A stretch of DNA of 64,000 bases from Dacryopinax spathularia (lineage: Eukaryota > Basidiomycota > Dacrymycetes > Dacrymycetales > Dacrymycetaceae), in contig JBBPFI010000007.1 of NCBI GenBank assembly GCA_037974965.1, forward strand, positions 372,001-436,000, written 5' to 3'. Below the pieces are notes generated by a model. The model saw only the letters and a program-made list of their open reading frames with translations. It did no database searches and was not told the DNA's origin. This document shows positions 1-11,200 of the stretch, one piece after another. The first letter of the stretch is position 1, and the number at the start of each line of letters is the position of its first letter. A program made the translations under genes and the position numbers.

Positions 1-1
1 A

Positions 2-229
2 AGTGGGGGGACAACTGTGGGTGGAACTCCACTGGCATCTACAGAGTCGGTTGAGTCGACTGCACCCGCTGGTGTGGAGGTCCCACTCCAGGTTGAGGCA
101 GCGGCGGCAGCGCCTCCGGTAGAGAAGAAGAAGCCGATCCCGCTGAAGGAGTGGCTTGCAGCCAAGCGAGCCAAGGTGGCAGCTATGGGGCTGGCAACAG
201 AGCAGCGGTCAGGGGAGGGAAGCGGGTGA
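2..229 (+). CDS. C-terminal end of an unidentified protein, cut by the window edge
   Basis: An open frame enters from the left edge and ends at a TGA at 227-229. The visible 75 or so residues are Ala/Pro/Ser-rich and finish with a basic stretch containing KPIPLKEWLAAKRAKVAA. No upstream ATG is visible, so this would be the last exon of a gene lying mostly outside the window. It converges on the KDZ-associated gene that ends at 386. I recognise no domain. The frame could be open by chance in this GC-rich DNA, so confidence is low. Confidence 0.3.
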   Translation, partial: SGGTTVGGTPLASTESVESTAPAGVEVPLQVEAAAAAPPVEKKKPIPLKEWLAAKRAKVAAMGLATEQRSGEGSG

Positions 230-385
230 TGGGGCGGAGGGTTCGCCCTGTGTAGGACCACAGGAATACTTTCATATTACATTACTGAACCAAGGGCGGG
301 GTTGTTCTGTCACTTTCCCACTGTACTGTATTCATGTCTTCCCGCCTTTATGTGAAATAGTAGTTATCCTTAGAGTGAGCTAATA

Positions 386-2650
386 CTAAAAAGTCGCAGC
401 AGGCCTATTCTGCGGCATTGCTCCACGTCGTCGAAGATCTTTCACCGTTAACTCGTTTCGCGCCTTGATCACTTCATCAAGAAAGAAATCGAACCGAATG
501 GCGGACATCTCGCGTACTTGACCTTGGTACTTCCGCAGCCAGGCATTGACTTGTTCGCACACGGATGAATTGAAGACCCAGCGCTGTTGCTCATGGTCGT
601 AGAGCTCGGGGTATGCCGCAGGATTGCAGTGCGTGCTGCAGAAGACATCCTCCTTGCTATGTTTTGATTTGAAGTGGAAGATGTCCACTAACAGCCGCGT
701 CTCTGCGAAGTGGGCTTCTTCTGGCCTGTCTGCAAGGTAACGCCGGAAGGAGCAGTTGTTGTCGAAGAACAACACCTCGGGCATGGACTCTACGGAGGGG
801 AAGACGTCCATGAGGAATTGCTGTTACCATGGGTGAGTCAACCGATCGCCCGATGGATTGGAGCGCGCTTACGGCCACTGATGATAGGGATTCGGCGCCA
901 AAGAAGGTGCGGCGCCCGATAATGATGCCGCAGGGACGCACCACGAGCTGTTCATTGTGAGTTCGGTGTCTGCCAAAATGTGCGCGCAGCTTGGTCTGCT
1001 TGGACGGGATGGCAGGAGGTGGCTTGCGGGTTGATTTGCTGTTGGACAGCGCTGCCGTGGTGGGCCCATCTTCCTGCATGGGCTCGGCTCCTTCCTGACG
1101 TGGGATGTCCAGATTGCCTAGAAGAGCCTGGGCATGCTCGAGATCTTCCATCTCCCCCTCTTCGGCATCGAGCAGGTCGCCATCCTCCAGGGTGTTATTG
1201 GTCCCCTGTGGAGCAAGCAGTCCCTCCCCTCCTCGAAGATAGGCGAGCTTGCGCCTCTGCGTTAGTAGGCCGAAGGACTTCCCCGCTGAGCGATAAGCTT
1301 CCTCCCGTGCCATATGTGCTGGCTGATTGCATGTCTGACCGTTTGCCCGCGCTCGTTGACCACAGCCGTGCACCACGCAGACGGCGTTCAAATTGGCGTG
1401 CTCCATGCAGAAACGAGCCTTGGTGTGGGGCAGAGTAGACGTACAGTTGTGAACGCCACAACAGGGCCGGCCTATCGCCACACCATCGGTGACAGCGCAA
1501 GTCATGACGACTGTATGGTGAGTCAGTACGTCCTCTGATTATGCGAGTATGTGTCTGACAGGTTTGCCCGCCTTCCGTCTTGATTTTCATGCACTCGTTG
1601 CATGTGTGTGCCCAATATGGTTGCCCATTGCGTGCCATATACGCGTTGCGCTCTTGCATCGCATGCTTGAGCCGTTCGGCCTGGTTCAAGGCATGGTGAG
1701 GAAGGCGAAGTTGGGTTCCCTGTTCGCTGTGATGCAGCAGGAGGGCGTACAAGTCGAAGAGGTTGGAGACCCATCGAGGATCGAGGGCTCTCGGTTGATA
1801 GGGGCCAGATATCGTGGTTGGGGGGGCGGCGAGGGCTTCGTTGTACATCTCTGCGATTGCCAAAGCAGAAGAACTAGGGAGCATTAGCTGGCAGGAGAGG
1901 GGGAAACTAGATACGCACTGAGCATGGACTGTTTGCGAGCGGAAGAGCCGGCAGAGTCGACCTTCAAAGAGTGCATGCGGCTCAGCTTGAATTACTTGGG
2001 GTTGCCCGAGATAGTAGATTCGGGTTTTAAGGCCAGGCTCTTGTTGGATGCGGTAGAAGTTGAGGTGATACGTGGTCGCGCACTCCCTACAGCGAAGGGA
2101 TACCACTACTACGGGGACAATGCCGTTGTGAAGGGTGTAGAGCGTGGCAAAGTACTGAGAGCGGAAGGTGAGGCGAGCTCGTTGGTTGGTAGCCGTGTAG
2201 TAGGAGCAGGCATCCCACATGCAGAGGCGGGTGGGGGGATACAGTGTTTCGAAGCCTGGCGTTCGGGTGAGCTTTATTTTACTGATTGAGTGGAGACTGA
2301 CCCAAGTTATAAGCTTGTCCGTGGCGTGCCAGGTGGTGGAGGACGTCGCAAGTGGGTGGGGTCATCGTGGTTGGAGATCTCGAGCGGACCCAAGCGACGT
2401 GCTTCAAGGCCGCCCACAGCACCCCAACCTGCTCAGTCGTGAGCTCCAATGACGCTGCAAGGAATGCGGAGACCGTGTTTGGCAAAGCCTGTGGTGGATC
2501 GAGGGTGGGGCCAGTGGTAATTTGCTGCCAAGCGATTCGAGTTTGCAAGTGGCGTATAAGAGCGAGAAAGTCGAGTATCTGGGCAACAGTAATTTGTTGT
2601 AGGTAGACACGCAAATTGAAGAGAGTTTGGAGGAGTAAAAGAATAAACAT
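386..2650 (-). CDS. KDZ-transposon-associated CxC5/CxC6 cysteine-cluster protein
   Basis: The protein is assembled from several exons. The start is the ATG at 2650 (MFILLLLQTLFNL). Introns I can place: about 2301-2256 (GTCAGT...CCAG), one near 1560-1515 and one near 879-828 (GTAAGC, branch TTGACTCAC, ending AACAG); an in-frame 45-nt intron near 1920-1880 is also likely. The N-terminal half carries a CxC5-like cluster (TRLCMWDAC, then CRECATTYH). The middle carries a CxC6-like cluster (RPCCGVHNC, FCMEHANLNAVC, HGCGQ, TCNQPAH). It is followed by RRTFFGAESLSSVA and, after the last intron, PEVLFFDNNCSFRRYL. In Agaricomycetes such Cys-cluster proteins occur within or beside KDZ (Kyakuja-Dileera-Zisupton) DNA transposons; their biochemical role is unknown. 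No KDZ transposase is visible here. All joins keep frame, so the gene looks whole. I see no terminal inverted repeat. Confidence 0.75.
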
Positions 2651-3122
2651 ATTGACAATATGGGTGGGGCGGGGATATGTTGAAGGTGAGGGGGCTATTT
2701 GTCGTACAGTCACGTTCAGGGACAATAATATCAATGAACATGGTCCCTCGTGCTTCTGCCGACCCTGCCGCGAGAGGCTCTGCTGGAAGTATAAAGGGAG
2801 CAAAATGGAATTAAATTTGGTCTCGGTCTGTGCACTGCCACACAGAGTACAGAACATTTGCCCGGAAATCTGTATGTACTGGCACCTATGCTTCTGCACA
2901 GCCACTAAGAAGACGATTGATGAATGCGGTCGGAGGCAGTTGGAATGCATTCGGGGAACGGTCCCTGCCTGACGTACGGCCGGAGATTGGGGAATTCGCA
3001 TACGCTGCGTGGGAGAACCGAATCGGTGGGCGGTACCGCCTCTTGTTTACTCTCTGCTTATCTCTCTCGAACTGTATCTATATAGCCGTGACTAGAGTGC
3101 GAAGGACGCCTACAAGCCAGAC
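2651..3122. other. intergenic, divergent promoter region
   Basis: This stretch separates the divergent starts of the KDZ-associated gene (minus) and the Sec14-like gene (plus). An open minus frame continues upstream of the chosen ATG at 2650 but shows no family similarity. A TATA-like tract (ctatatag) lies near 3078-3085, about 40 nt before the plus-strand ATG. I see nothing else. Confidence 0.5.
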
Positions 3123-4441
<1,319 letters not shown>

Positions 4442-4694
4442 CCACGCTCGGGGACCGAGCATTAATACACACATCATAGACTTGCACGCATTGTTCCAAT
4501 AGACAACTTATGTGATCAACACTTTACTCGCTGCGTGGCACTGGGAGGGCTGAAAGGATCCGCATGCGATTTTGTTAATAGCTACAATTGACAGGAATAC
4601 CGTCCGAATCTCTCCGTTCTTATCCACCTATATGCGTACACGCTATGCTCTTTTCATCCGCTACTGAGCTCCCCGTCCTGGAGCGTGGTTTGGA

Positions 4695-5247
4695 TCAGGC
4701 CTTGCCGGCGCTGTCCTTGTCCTTGCTCTTGAGGAAGTCGACGGTGGACTGTTGGAGCTCTTGGGGTGTGCCTTCCGCCTTGTCGGCCTACATGTATTTT
4801 AGCACGAGTGTGCGCCAGAAGCGCAGGGCGAACGCACCTTCACGTTAGCCTCGGAGACGGAGGCGAGGAGCTCGTTCCAGCCTACACAATGGTGTTAGCC
4901 TGATTGTGGGATTCTGGATGGGGGAAGGCGCGTACCAGGAGCGTGCTCATGCGGGTTCGACTCGTGCCTCTCACCGTGCTTCGTCTTGTTCCTATGGAGC
5001 TCCTTCTCGATCGTCTACCCAACAGGATCAGGACTCCCATTCCGTCGGTTCTAGTAGGCGGGTGGATGGCTTACCTCCGGGTCGTTGTCGTGCATGTTGC
5101 TGAAGTCAATGTCAGCGACTTGTCAGATGGAGTTGGGATGTGTGGGACGTACCTGCCCTGCGAGTAACCCCTTACCTGGACGGCGCTGAGGGGTGCGAGA
5201 GCGCTGCGCGTCGCACGGGGCGCGTTACGGATAGCGAGTGAGAACAT
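4695..5247 (-). CDS. small conserved fungal mitochondrial protein of unknown function
   Basis: Five small exons join in frame to give about 105 residues. Exon 1 is MFSLAIRNAPRATRSALAPL, an Arg-rich amphipathic start typical of a mitochondrial presequence. Next comes NMHDNDPE, then TIEKELHRNKTKHGERHE plus SNPHEHAPG, then WNELLASVSEANVK, and last ADKAEGTPQELQQSTVDFLKSK ending GKA. Introns carry GTAAG, GTACG or GTGCG donors. The HDNDPE...HEHAPGWNE...LAS.SEA.VKAD pattern matches, from memory, a short protein common in fungal genomes that usually carries no functional name. It converges on the Sec14-like gene (253 nt between stops). It was easy to miss because no exon is longer than about 100 nt. 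Confidence 0.7.
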
Positions 5248-5716
5248 GGTCGTTACTGCGTGAGGAATTCGATGTGGCTAACAAGGGACTGTCGAGAGTG
5301 GAATAAGGCGAGCAAAGAGGAGGAACAACTGCGTCCGAAGGGGAATTGGGGGCAGACAGCCACAGTGCTATGATGCCCATCGCTCAATTAAGGCGAGCCA
5401 GGTGACTGACGTCATAGCTCCCGCCGTCCACTCGTTACGTTCGGTTTGATCCCCTACGCCGTCACTGCTCCCGGCGTTGACGATTCGGTCCCACTTTTAA
5501 TCCGGCCTCTCCCGTTGGTGCGCTCATAGGTTGGTCTTCCTGTTAGGCGTCAATATTAATATGCTTCGGCTTGCATTTATCCTAACCTGATTCGTTAATC
5601 GTGCTGGGGAAATTGCATCATGTTACGCTCGGGTCTATCCTTGTCCCCATCCTGCCACTGGCCTCATCGGTCGGACTATCACGGACTACAACTCAGCTAG
5701 ATGGAGCCTGCGCAGC
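5248..5716. other. intergenic
   Basis: This covers the upstream region of the small mitochondrial gene and the 3' flank of the first short-chain dehydrogenase. A palindromic tgacgtca (CRE/ATF-like) sequence lies near 5407-5414, about 160 nt before the mitochondrial gene's ATG. Nothing else is seen. Confidence 0.4.
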
Positions 5717-6704
5717 CTACCACCGGTTGCTCAGACCATCCGACTCCATAGCCCGAGGATCAGCCATAGCAGGTGCCAACAACCTCCCACCCTCCACATC
5801 CAGCGTAATACCAGTCAAGTTGGTGCATTTCATGCAGAACAAGTAGGCATCCGCGATCTCGTCCGGAGTCGCAATGTGCTGCACGAGCGCAGTCTGCTCT
5901 ACGGCTTGCTCGAGCGCTTCTTTGGCTTTGGGATCCATCATGCGCCAGATCTGGGATACTGTCAACATAGAGCCGAGGGATTGGAAGGGTAAAACGTGCT
6001 TACGGGCGTATCGACATACCCCGGACTGACCGTATTGACCCTCACCGGCGCCAACTGGACCGCCAACCCCCTCGTCAACCCATCCACAGCACCAGTGACA
6101 GCAGCAGCCATCACCCACCCCTTCGCTGGCCTCCGGAAGCTGGAGCCGATGGTCATGGTTATGGAGCCGCCGGGGTTGATGTATCCTTTTTGGGAGACGT
6201 ATTTCGCGCTGATTAGGGCACCCCAGAAGAGGACGTCGAAGTGCGTTTTCTGGGTGGGGATGGATTCGTCGAAGAAGGGGGTGTGGAGGACGTCGCCGGC
6301 TGTGTAGACCTGGTCTTGTCATCAATGTTGCGTCGTCGTGGTGTGGTAGAGGAAGACGTACGAGATGGTCAAACTTGCTGACACTGTCCCAAAACTTCTG
6401 CAGGTCTGTCTCCTCCCGAGCATTACAAGCCGACCCGGAGACTCTGTCCTTAAAGCTCTCGTGCATTTCCGACAGGCTCTTGACTGCAGAAGCGACTTTC
6501 TCAGCACTGCTGGAAGCGATGATCACCTTTGCCCCATGCTCGAGGGAAGCTTGGGCGACAGCATAGCCGATCTGTGTCTTCTCATCAAAGAGGGATCAAA
6601 GGGGGAGCATGAACGCGTACACCGGAAGAACCGCCAAAGACTACGACGGTCTTGTCGACCAGCTGGGTTAACGAGCGGAAGTTTGGGATAGTGCTCGGGG
6701 TCAT
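5717..6704 (-). CDS. short-chain dehydrogenase/reductase-like protein, paralogue 1
   Basis: Four exons, start ATG at 6704 (MTPSTIPNFRSLTQLVDKTV). Joined product: VVVFGGSSG + IGYAVAQASLEHGAKVIIAS gives the Rossmann GGSSGIG dinucleotide-binding loop. Then come SGSACNAREE, HLVYTAGDV (NAG-like position), GSITMTIGSSFRRP, AVDGLTRGLAVQLAPVRVN and TVSPGYVDTPV, and a C-terminal part ending SDGLSNRW. The fold is a classical NAD(P)-binding SDR of about 265 residues. The catalytic YxxxK is not there: the residues at its place read AAAVTGAVDG. A similar loss occurs in other fungal SDR-like proteins I recall. The substrate is unknown and it may be catalytically altered. The intron positions match those of the plus-strand paralogue at 9346, showing duplication. 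No targeting signal is seen. Confidence 0.85.
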
Positions 6705-7021
6705 TATAGCTTGCAGTCGTACGTACGTGGTATGGGCCGTTTGACCGTACCTTACCGCTGGCCGGGTGAATGTATTTATTCTGTTTACCAGTCTTCAAGG
6801 CCGTAGAATCCTATTCGAAATCCCGATAGGACTGTGTTGTCGAACTGTCGCGTCGCCTCATACGCAAACAAGGCCGATGGTGCATCAACATAACTTGCTG
6901 TCAGTATCGTCTAGCGTACCAGCTGCAGCACAGCAAAAGAGCCGTTCTTTCCTACCCAAATATTGGACCGGACAAGCCTTATTATGTACCAATTGAAGCT
7001 CTACCAATCCCGAGCAGCGCC

Positions 7022-7140
7022 ATCAGGATGCGGGTGGAGGCAAGAGTAAGGAGCTAGGATGGTTGGATCCTATCCTCGATCGCGGGTGATCCACTGGGAG
7101 ATTTTCGTAGGGTCGAGTTTGGCCTGGAGGTCACGTGAGT
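7022..7140. repeat. diverged copy of the flanking region and arm of the MITE-like repeat
   Basis: The segment ends in cgtagggtcg + 13 nt + ggtcacgtga at 7106-7138, matching the 36-bp arm of the inverted repeat at 7505. It is preceded by ccactgggagatt (7091-7103), which recurs at 7674-7686 next to the right arm. A loosely similar aggagct word precedes both. It is therefore a third, older, direct copy of part of the same repeat. Confidence 0.55.
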
Positions 7141-7504
7141 GGACAACGCTCTCCGAACAGGGCGCGAGAGGTTCCTTGTATTGGGGAAAGCGCCCTTGCT
7201 TGACCGCAAACGTCCAGGCCTGGGTGATGTTCGGCATTTCCTAAGATTGGAAATACAGAGTAAACTGGGTCAAGAAACGTCGATCCGTCAGGCAGAGGTG
7301 GAACGAGATCAAGATGTTCTGGTTCATCATGGGAGCCGTCAAGGGAGTCACCATGGGTCTGCGCGGAACAGCTTAGGGGGCAAGCAAGGTTGGATCCTGT
7401 TGGTCCTTCTGTGATACCAGAGCGCCTTGTTAAGTGGTCAATGGGAGGGGAAGGGGCGAAGACGCCTCGCATAGGGACAGGTGCCGGTGAACGAGTCCGA
7501 ATTT

Positions 7505-7731
7505 GCGTAGGGTCGTTCCAGGCCTAACGGTCACGTGAACTCGACCAGGCTTCCATTAACCGGTAATCAAGTCAGCCGATTCCGTGCAACTTTCTTGCAT
7601 GTTTCAGGGAATACTAGTAGGCGGAGTGCAAAGGAGCTGGTGACCAGTCGCTGGAATGGTTCTCTCGCTTGAGCCACTGGGAGATTGACGACACGGTTCA
7701 CGTGACCATTTCGCCGGAAACGACCCTACGC
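7505..7731. repeat. MITE-like inverted repeat (36-bp arms, 227 bp)
   Basis: The left arm 7505-7540 begins GCGTAGGGTCGTT and ends GGTCACGTGAAC. The right arm 7696-7731, read on the minus strand, begins and ends with the same 13 and 12 bases; 31 of 36 positions agree. The size and non-coding centre fit a miniature inverted-repeat element. The arms do not match the termini of the neighbouring Tc1 element. I cannot find a convincing target-site duplication, so transposition is inferred only from structure. Confidence 0.5.
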
Positions 7732-7916
7732 CAGTTTGGGTGGAATCTTGACTATTCCGTCCAAGGATCTATGATCCTAGCGGTTATCACTCTTTTCGTT
7801 GAGAAGGGATTCCGCATATTGGTTTATTCGAAGGTGTAGGATTAGCTTCTGTCGATCCTGCTGACAAATCCCGAGTAGGAATAGGCGGTTCCTCCCAAGC
7901 CTCTGATGCATAAATA

Positions 7917-9275
7917 CAGTAGCGCGCAAAAGTAATGACCCGCGACGCGCGAGTCCCTGTTCCGTCGTCGCTTTCGCCCGAGCTCATTTTTGTGGGGGAG
8001 AAAGGCGTATTTTTTACAATGAAGTTCATTAAAAGGTATTAGTATGGTATGTAGAGGCGACAGTATAGAATCAGTATTTGGTATGATAGCCATTGTTTTC
8101 TATCACAGCAGCGATGCGACATGGCATAGAATCAAAGAGAGTTTCGAGGTATGAAAGTGGGATTCCTTCCCACTCTTCCTGAGCGGCCTCCCACACTTCA
8201 TTTGGTGTCCTAGCATAACCGTGGCGCATGTAGAGCCTTCTCTTGAGGTATTGCCAGCAGTTTTCGATGATATTGAGGTCTGGGGAGTATGGTGGCCAGT
8301 CCATTCGGAAGATCTCGTGCTCGTCAAGCCATTGCATTGCTCCGGGTGTTTTGCTTTTTCTGTCATTGTCATGCTGATAGATGAAGTCTGTTGTATGCTT
8401 GTTCCAGCGCTGAAGACCGCCCAGATAGCTGTGTTCCACCGCTGCAATAACCTTCACCCAATTAACCTTCCCTTCAAAACGATGTAGCGGACCAACTCCC
8501 TGACTCGAGATGCAACCGTAGACAAAGACCTTCTTGGGATGGCGCATGCGTACAGCTGTCTTCCCGCTGCGAAATCTCTCCCCAACCCTCCTCCGGATAT
8601 ACCGCCGCCCAAAACTACCCCACACACTCACAGCCGACTCGTCCGAGAAGACCACTTGTTTCCAATCCTCTGCCGTCCAGTCTCGCCGCTCCAGAGCCCA
8701 TTCAAGCCGAAGTGCAGCCCGCTCTGCATCAAGCAAAGGCTTTTTGGCAGCTACCCGGCCATGTAATCCCCGCTTTGCAAGTGCCCGTTGGACTGTCGAA
8801 GCGCTGACGTGGGGGAAGAGAATCCGATGGCAGTCTGCCGCATTGTCGAGCTCGCCTGTGTCGATGTACCGGATGGCTCGGCCCAGAGATCTTGGTGTAA
8901 TCAATGGTTTGCGGCCTGGGCGCTGTATGGGGGAGTAATAGGTCTCTTCTCCACTGTCCAGGCGTTTGAGGTGTCGTTTGATAGTTGAAATCGAGAGGTT
9001 GAGCTCTTTCGAAATCTCATGGTAGGTCATGCCAAGTTTTCGAAGGACATGGAGTCGAGCCCGCTTTGTTGGTGTAGCATAGACTTTAGGCTTTGGTGGC
9101 TTAGGGGCATTTCTAGCAGCGGCCCGGGTGGTTACCATATCCAAATTTCAAAGTAGATTATGAAGTAGAGAATCGAGCTACAGTGCTAACAAGGTAGGTA
9201 AACAGAAACGACGAGAGGTGCGCGACGACGACCAGGGACCCGCGCGTCGCGGGTCATTACTTTTGCGCGCTACTG
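7917..9275 (-). mobile_element. Tc1/mariner DNA transposon, apparently complete
   Basis: The element is 1,359 bp with about 54-bp terminal inverted repeats (7917-7970 and 9222-9275) starting CAGTAGCGCGCAAAAGTAAT. The first 43 positions of the two ends differ at a single base. A TA duplication flanks both ends (7915-7916 and 9276-9277), the target site used by the Tc1/mariner superfamily. One uninterrupted transposase gene fills the inside. The near-identical ends and open reading frame suggest recent arrival and possible autonomy. It sits between two SDR paralogues, its right end 70 bp before the ATG of the plus-strand paralogue. Confidence 0.92.
8071..9138 (-). CDS. Tc1-like DD34E transposase
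   Basis: An intronless frame of about 355 residues; the first ATG is at 9138. The N-terminus has paired helix-turn-helix DNA-binding features (ARLHVLRKLGMTYHEISKEL, LSISTIKRHLKRL, then RPGRKPLITPRS). The catalytic core shows VVFSDESAVSVWG (first Asp), FIYQHDND (second Asp) and PPYSPDLNIIENCW (Glu). There are 34 residues between second Asp and Glu, the DD34E signature of Tc1-type enzymes. The protein cuts and pastes the element at TA dinucleotides. No stop or frameshift interrupts it and all three acidic residues are present, so it could be active. The length is normal for the family. Confidence 0.95.
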   Translation of the reverse strand: MVTTRAAARNAPKPPKPKVYATPTKRARLHVLRKLGMTYHEISKELNLSISTIKRHLKRLDSGEETYYSPIQRPGRKPLITPRSLGRAIRYIDTGELDNAADCHRILFPHVSASTVQRALAKRGLHGRVAAKKPLLDAERAALRLEWALERRDWTAEDWKQVVFSDESAVSVWGSFGRRYIRRRVGERFRSGKTAVRMRHPKKVFVYGCISSQGVGPLHRFEGKVNWVKVIAAVEHSYLGGLQRWNKHTTDFIYQHDNDRKSKTPGAMQWLDEHEIFRMDWPPYSPDLNIIENCWQYLKRRLYMRHGYARTPNEVWEAAQEEWEGIPLSYLETLFDSMPCRIAAVIENNGYHTKY

Positions 9276-9345
9276 TATGAGCCGAGGTTCAATCTGCCGA
9301 CCAAGAACTTGACCAGACAACATACCGACTCTTCCAAGGACCATT

Positions 9346-10302
9346 ATGAACTCGGCCACACTTCCAAACTTCCGTTCCCTGACGCAGCTACTGGACAAGA
9401 CAGTAGTTGTCTTCGGCGGTTCTTCCGGCGTAACTTGCCATGTCTTCCTCCTGCTCGATATCGGCTCAATACTGGTGTGCAGATCGGCTACGCGGTCGCC
9501 AAAGCCAGCCTCGAGCACGGCGCAAAGGTGATCATCGCTTCCAGTAATGCTGAGAAGGTCGCTGCTGCGGTGAAGAGCCTGGAGGAGATGCACGAGAGCT
9601 TTCAAGGGAGGATCTCCGGCTCGGCTTGCAATGTTCGAGACGAGGCGGAGGTGCATAGGTTCTGGGACGGTGTGGGCAGCTTTGATCATCTTGTGTGTCA
9701 ATCACCTAACGAAGCTTGAGGAGATTTAACCCTTGATGCAGGTGTATGCCGCCGGAGATGTCATGCAAACCTCCTTTGACGAGCCTATCGAGACAGCAAG
9801 ACAACACTTCGACGTCCCCTTCTTTGGCGCCCTTATCAGCGCGAGGTACACCTTCAAGAAGGGATATATCAACGCCGGAGGGTCGATTACGATGACCATT
9901 GGATCGAGTTTCAGGAGACCGTACAAGGAGTTGGTGATGGTGACTGCCGTGACTGGTGCCATCGATGGGGTAACCCGGGGATTGGCCGTCCAGCTCGCGC
10001 CAATCAGGGTGAACACCGTTGCTCCGGGATATGTCGACACACCGGTGCGTCCGGCAGTGCGAGATATTAGCAACATGTTGACAGTACTCCAGTTCTGGCG
10101 GAACCTGGATCCGAAGTGGAAGGACGCTCTTTATCGTGGCGTCGAGCAGACCTCGCTTGTGCGTCATGTTGCTACCGCGGATGAGGTCGCGGACGCGTAT
10201 TTGTTCTGCATGAAGTGTACGAACTTGACGGGGATCACGCTCGATGTCGAGGGTGGGCAGCTGTTGGCGCCTGCCATGACTGATCCATGGGCGAGCAGCT
10301 AA
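9346..10302 (+). CDS. short-chain dehydrogenase/reductase-like protein, paralogue 2
   Basis: Four exons: 9346-9429, 9483-9692, 9742-10044, 10093-10302; the last intron is 48 nt and in frame, so it can be missed. The product begins MNSATLPNFRSLTQLLDKTV and forms the dinucleotide loop FGGSSG + IGYAVAKASLEHGAKVIIAS. Then follow SGSACNVRDEAE, GSITMTIGSSFRRP, AIDGVTRGLAVQLAPIRVN, TVAPGYVDTPV and MKCTNLTGITLDVEGGQLLA. It is closely similar throughout to the minus-strand copy at 5717-6704 and shares its three intron positions. The YxxxK site is likewise replaced (VTAVTGAIDG). The start is supported by the conserved N-terminus of both copies. A Tc1 element ends 70 bp upstream, so most of the original promoter has been displaced. 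Confidence 0.87.
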
Positions 10303-11200
10303 GAGTCTAGCGGTCATGCCAACCGATGTGGCCGATGGCTTCATCGTTTTGTTGGCTGCCGTGCGTAATACATCGGTTGCATAGTCATGGGTCGATTCCG
10401 TTGACCACTATCGCGAATGGCATCCAGGAACTTGTCCACAAAATAGAGCAGTAGAAGTTCACACCGGCACAGTTTCAGGACCAGTTCATCAGAATACAGC
10501 GAAGATCACATGATGAAAGTGCCAGCGAGGCGGTGAGACCGCGCCTAACAACGAGGTTTGATTGCTTCCGCACCTCGTGTATAAGTGTCGGACGGAGGCA
10601 TCCGTTGGGGAGTCCTCAGGAGGTTGCCTCTGTCCATCCTCGTTCAGTTGGGCAGAGGTGGACCGCCCCTCCTCCGTGCGAGGGCATCTGCCTGCCACGA
10701 CGCTGCGGCCCAACTCCTGGACATCATGGAGTACTGTGGCAGAGGTGAGCAGTTCGTGACCGTATAGTGCTTATCAGGGACTGATGGCAGCCTGGTCGGC
10801 AAGCGAGCCTCGCGGATGGCGATCGGCAGCTGTCATCACTGATCGTGCAATATCGCCTGCAGGAGTTGTGTAAGAGGGTGGACGAGTACTTCGACGAAGG
10901 AAAGCCCACGTACAGCTTCCGATATCCCGAAAACGGTGAGCATTGTAGTGCTTGTCCCTACATCATGCAGCTCATCGGCTTTCCAGCCAAGCGTCACAAC
11001 CGACCTGCTCGTAGGAGGCAGCTCTCTGTTCCTTGGGCGCGTCACGACGCCATGGCACAAGACATGCTGCACAACTCCAACCGGGTCAGCATGTCGCATG
11101 TCGCGTTCTGATGTGAGAGCATCGAACGTCAGGCCCACCGTCCTCGCGTAGCCTGCATGTACCGCTCATTCGGTACACGACATCAAACCCCTTCTCTCCC

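Larger units (their letters stand above)
6705..7916. other. intergenic between the SDR paralogue and the Tc1 element
   Basis: There is no convincing gene. The stretch holds the MITE-like inverted repeat at 7505-7731 and a diverged third copy of its arm near 7106-7140. Several copies of the palindrome CACGTG (E-box) occur inside these arms. The open frames here are short and without family features. Confidence 0.5.

Noticed and set aside
818-850. A 22-nt interval (GTTGAC...AACAG) that would restore frame in the KDZ-associated gene
   Set aside because: Too short for a spliceosomal intron. A 52-nt intron with a proper GTAAGC donor and branch site ends at the same acceptor and gives a better protein.
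4950-4975. ggttcgactc, resembling a tRNA B box
   Set aside because: It lies inside an exon of the small mitochondrial gene, and no A box or cloverleaf stems can be drawn around it.
8071-8938. Plus-strand and second minus-strand frames in the transposase
   Set aside because: Shadows of the DD34E transposase gene; the catalytic motifs are all in one minus-strand frame.
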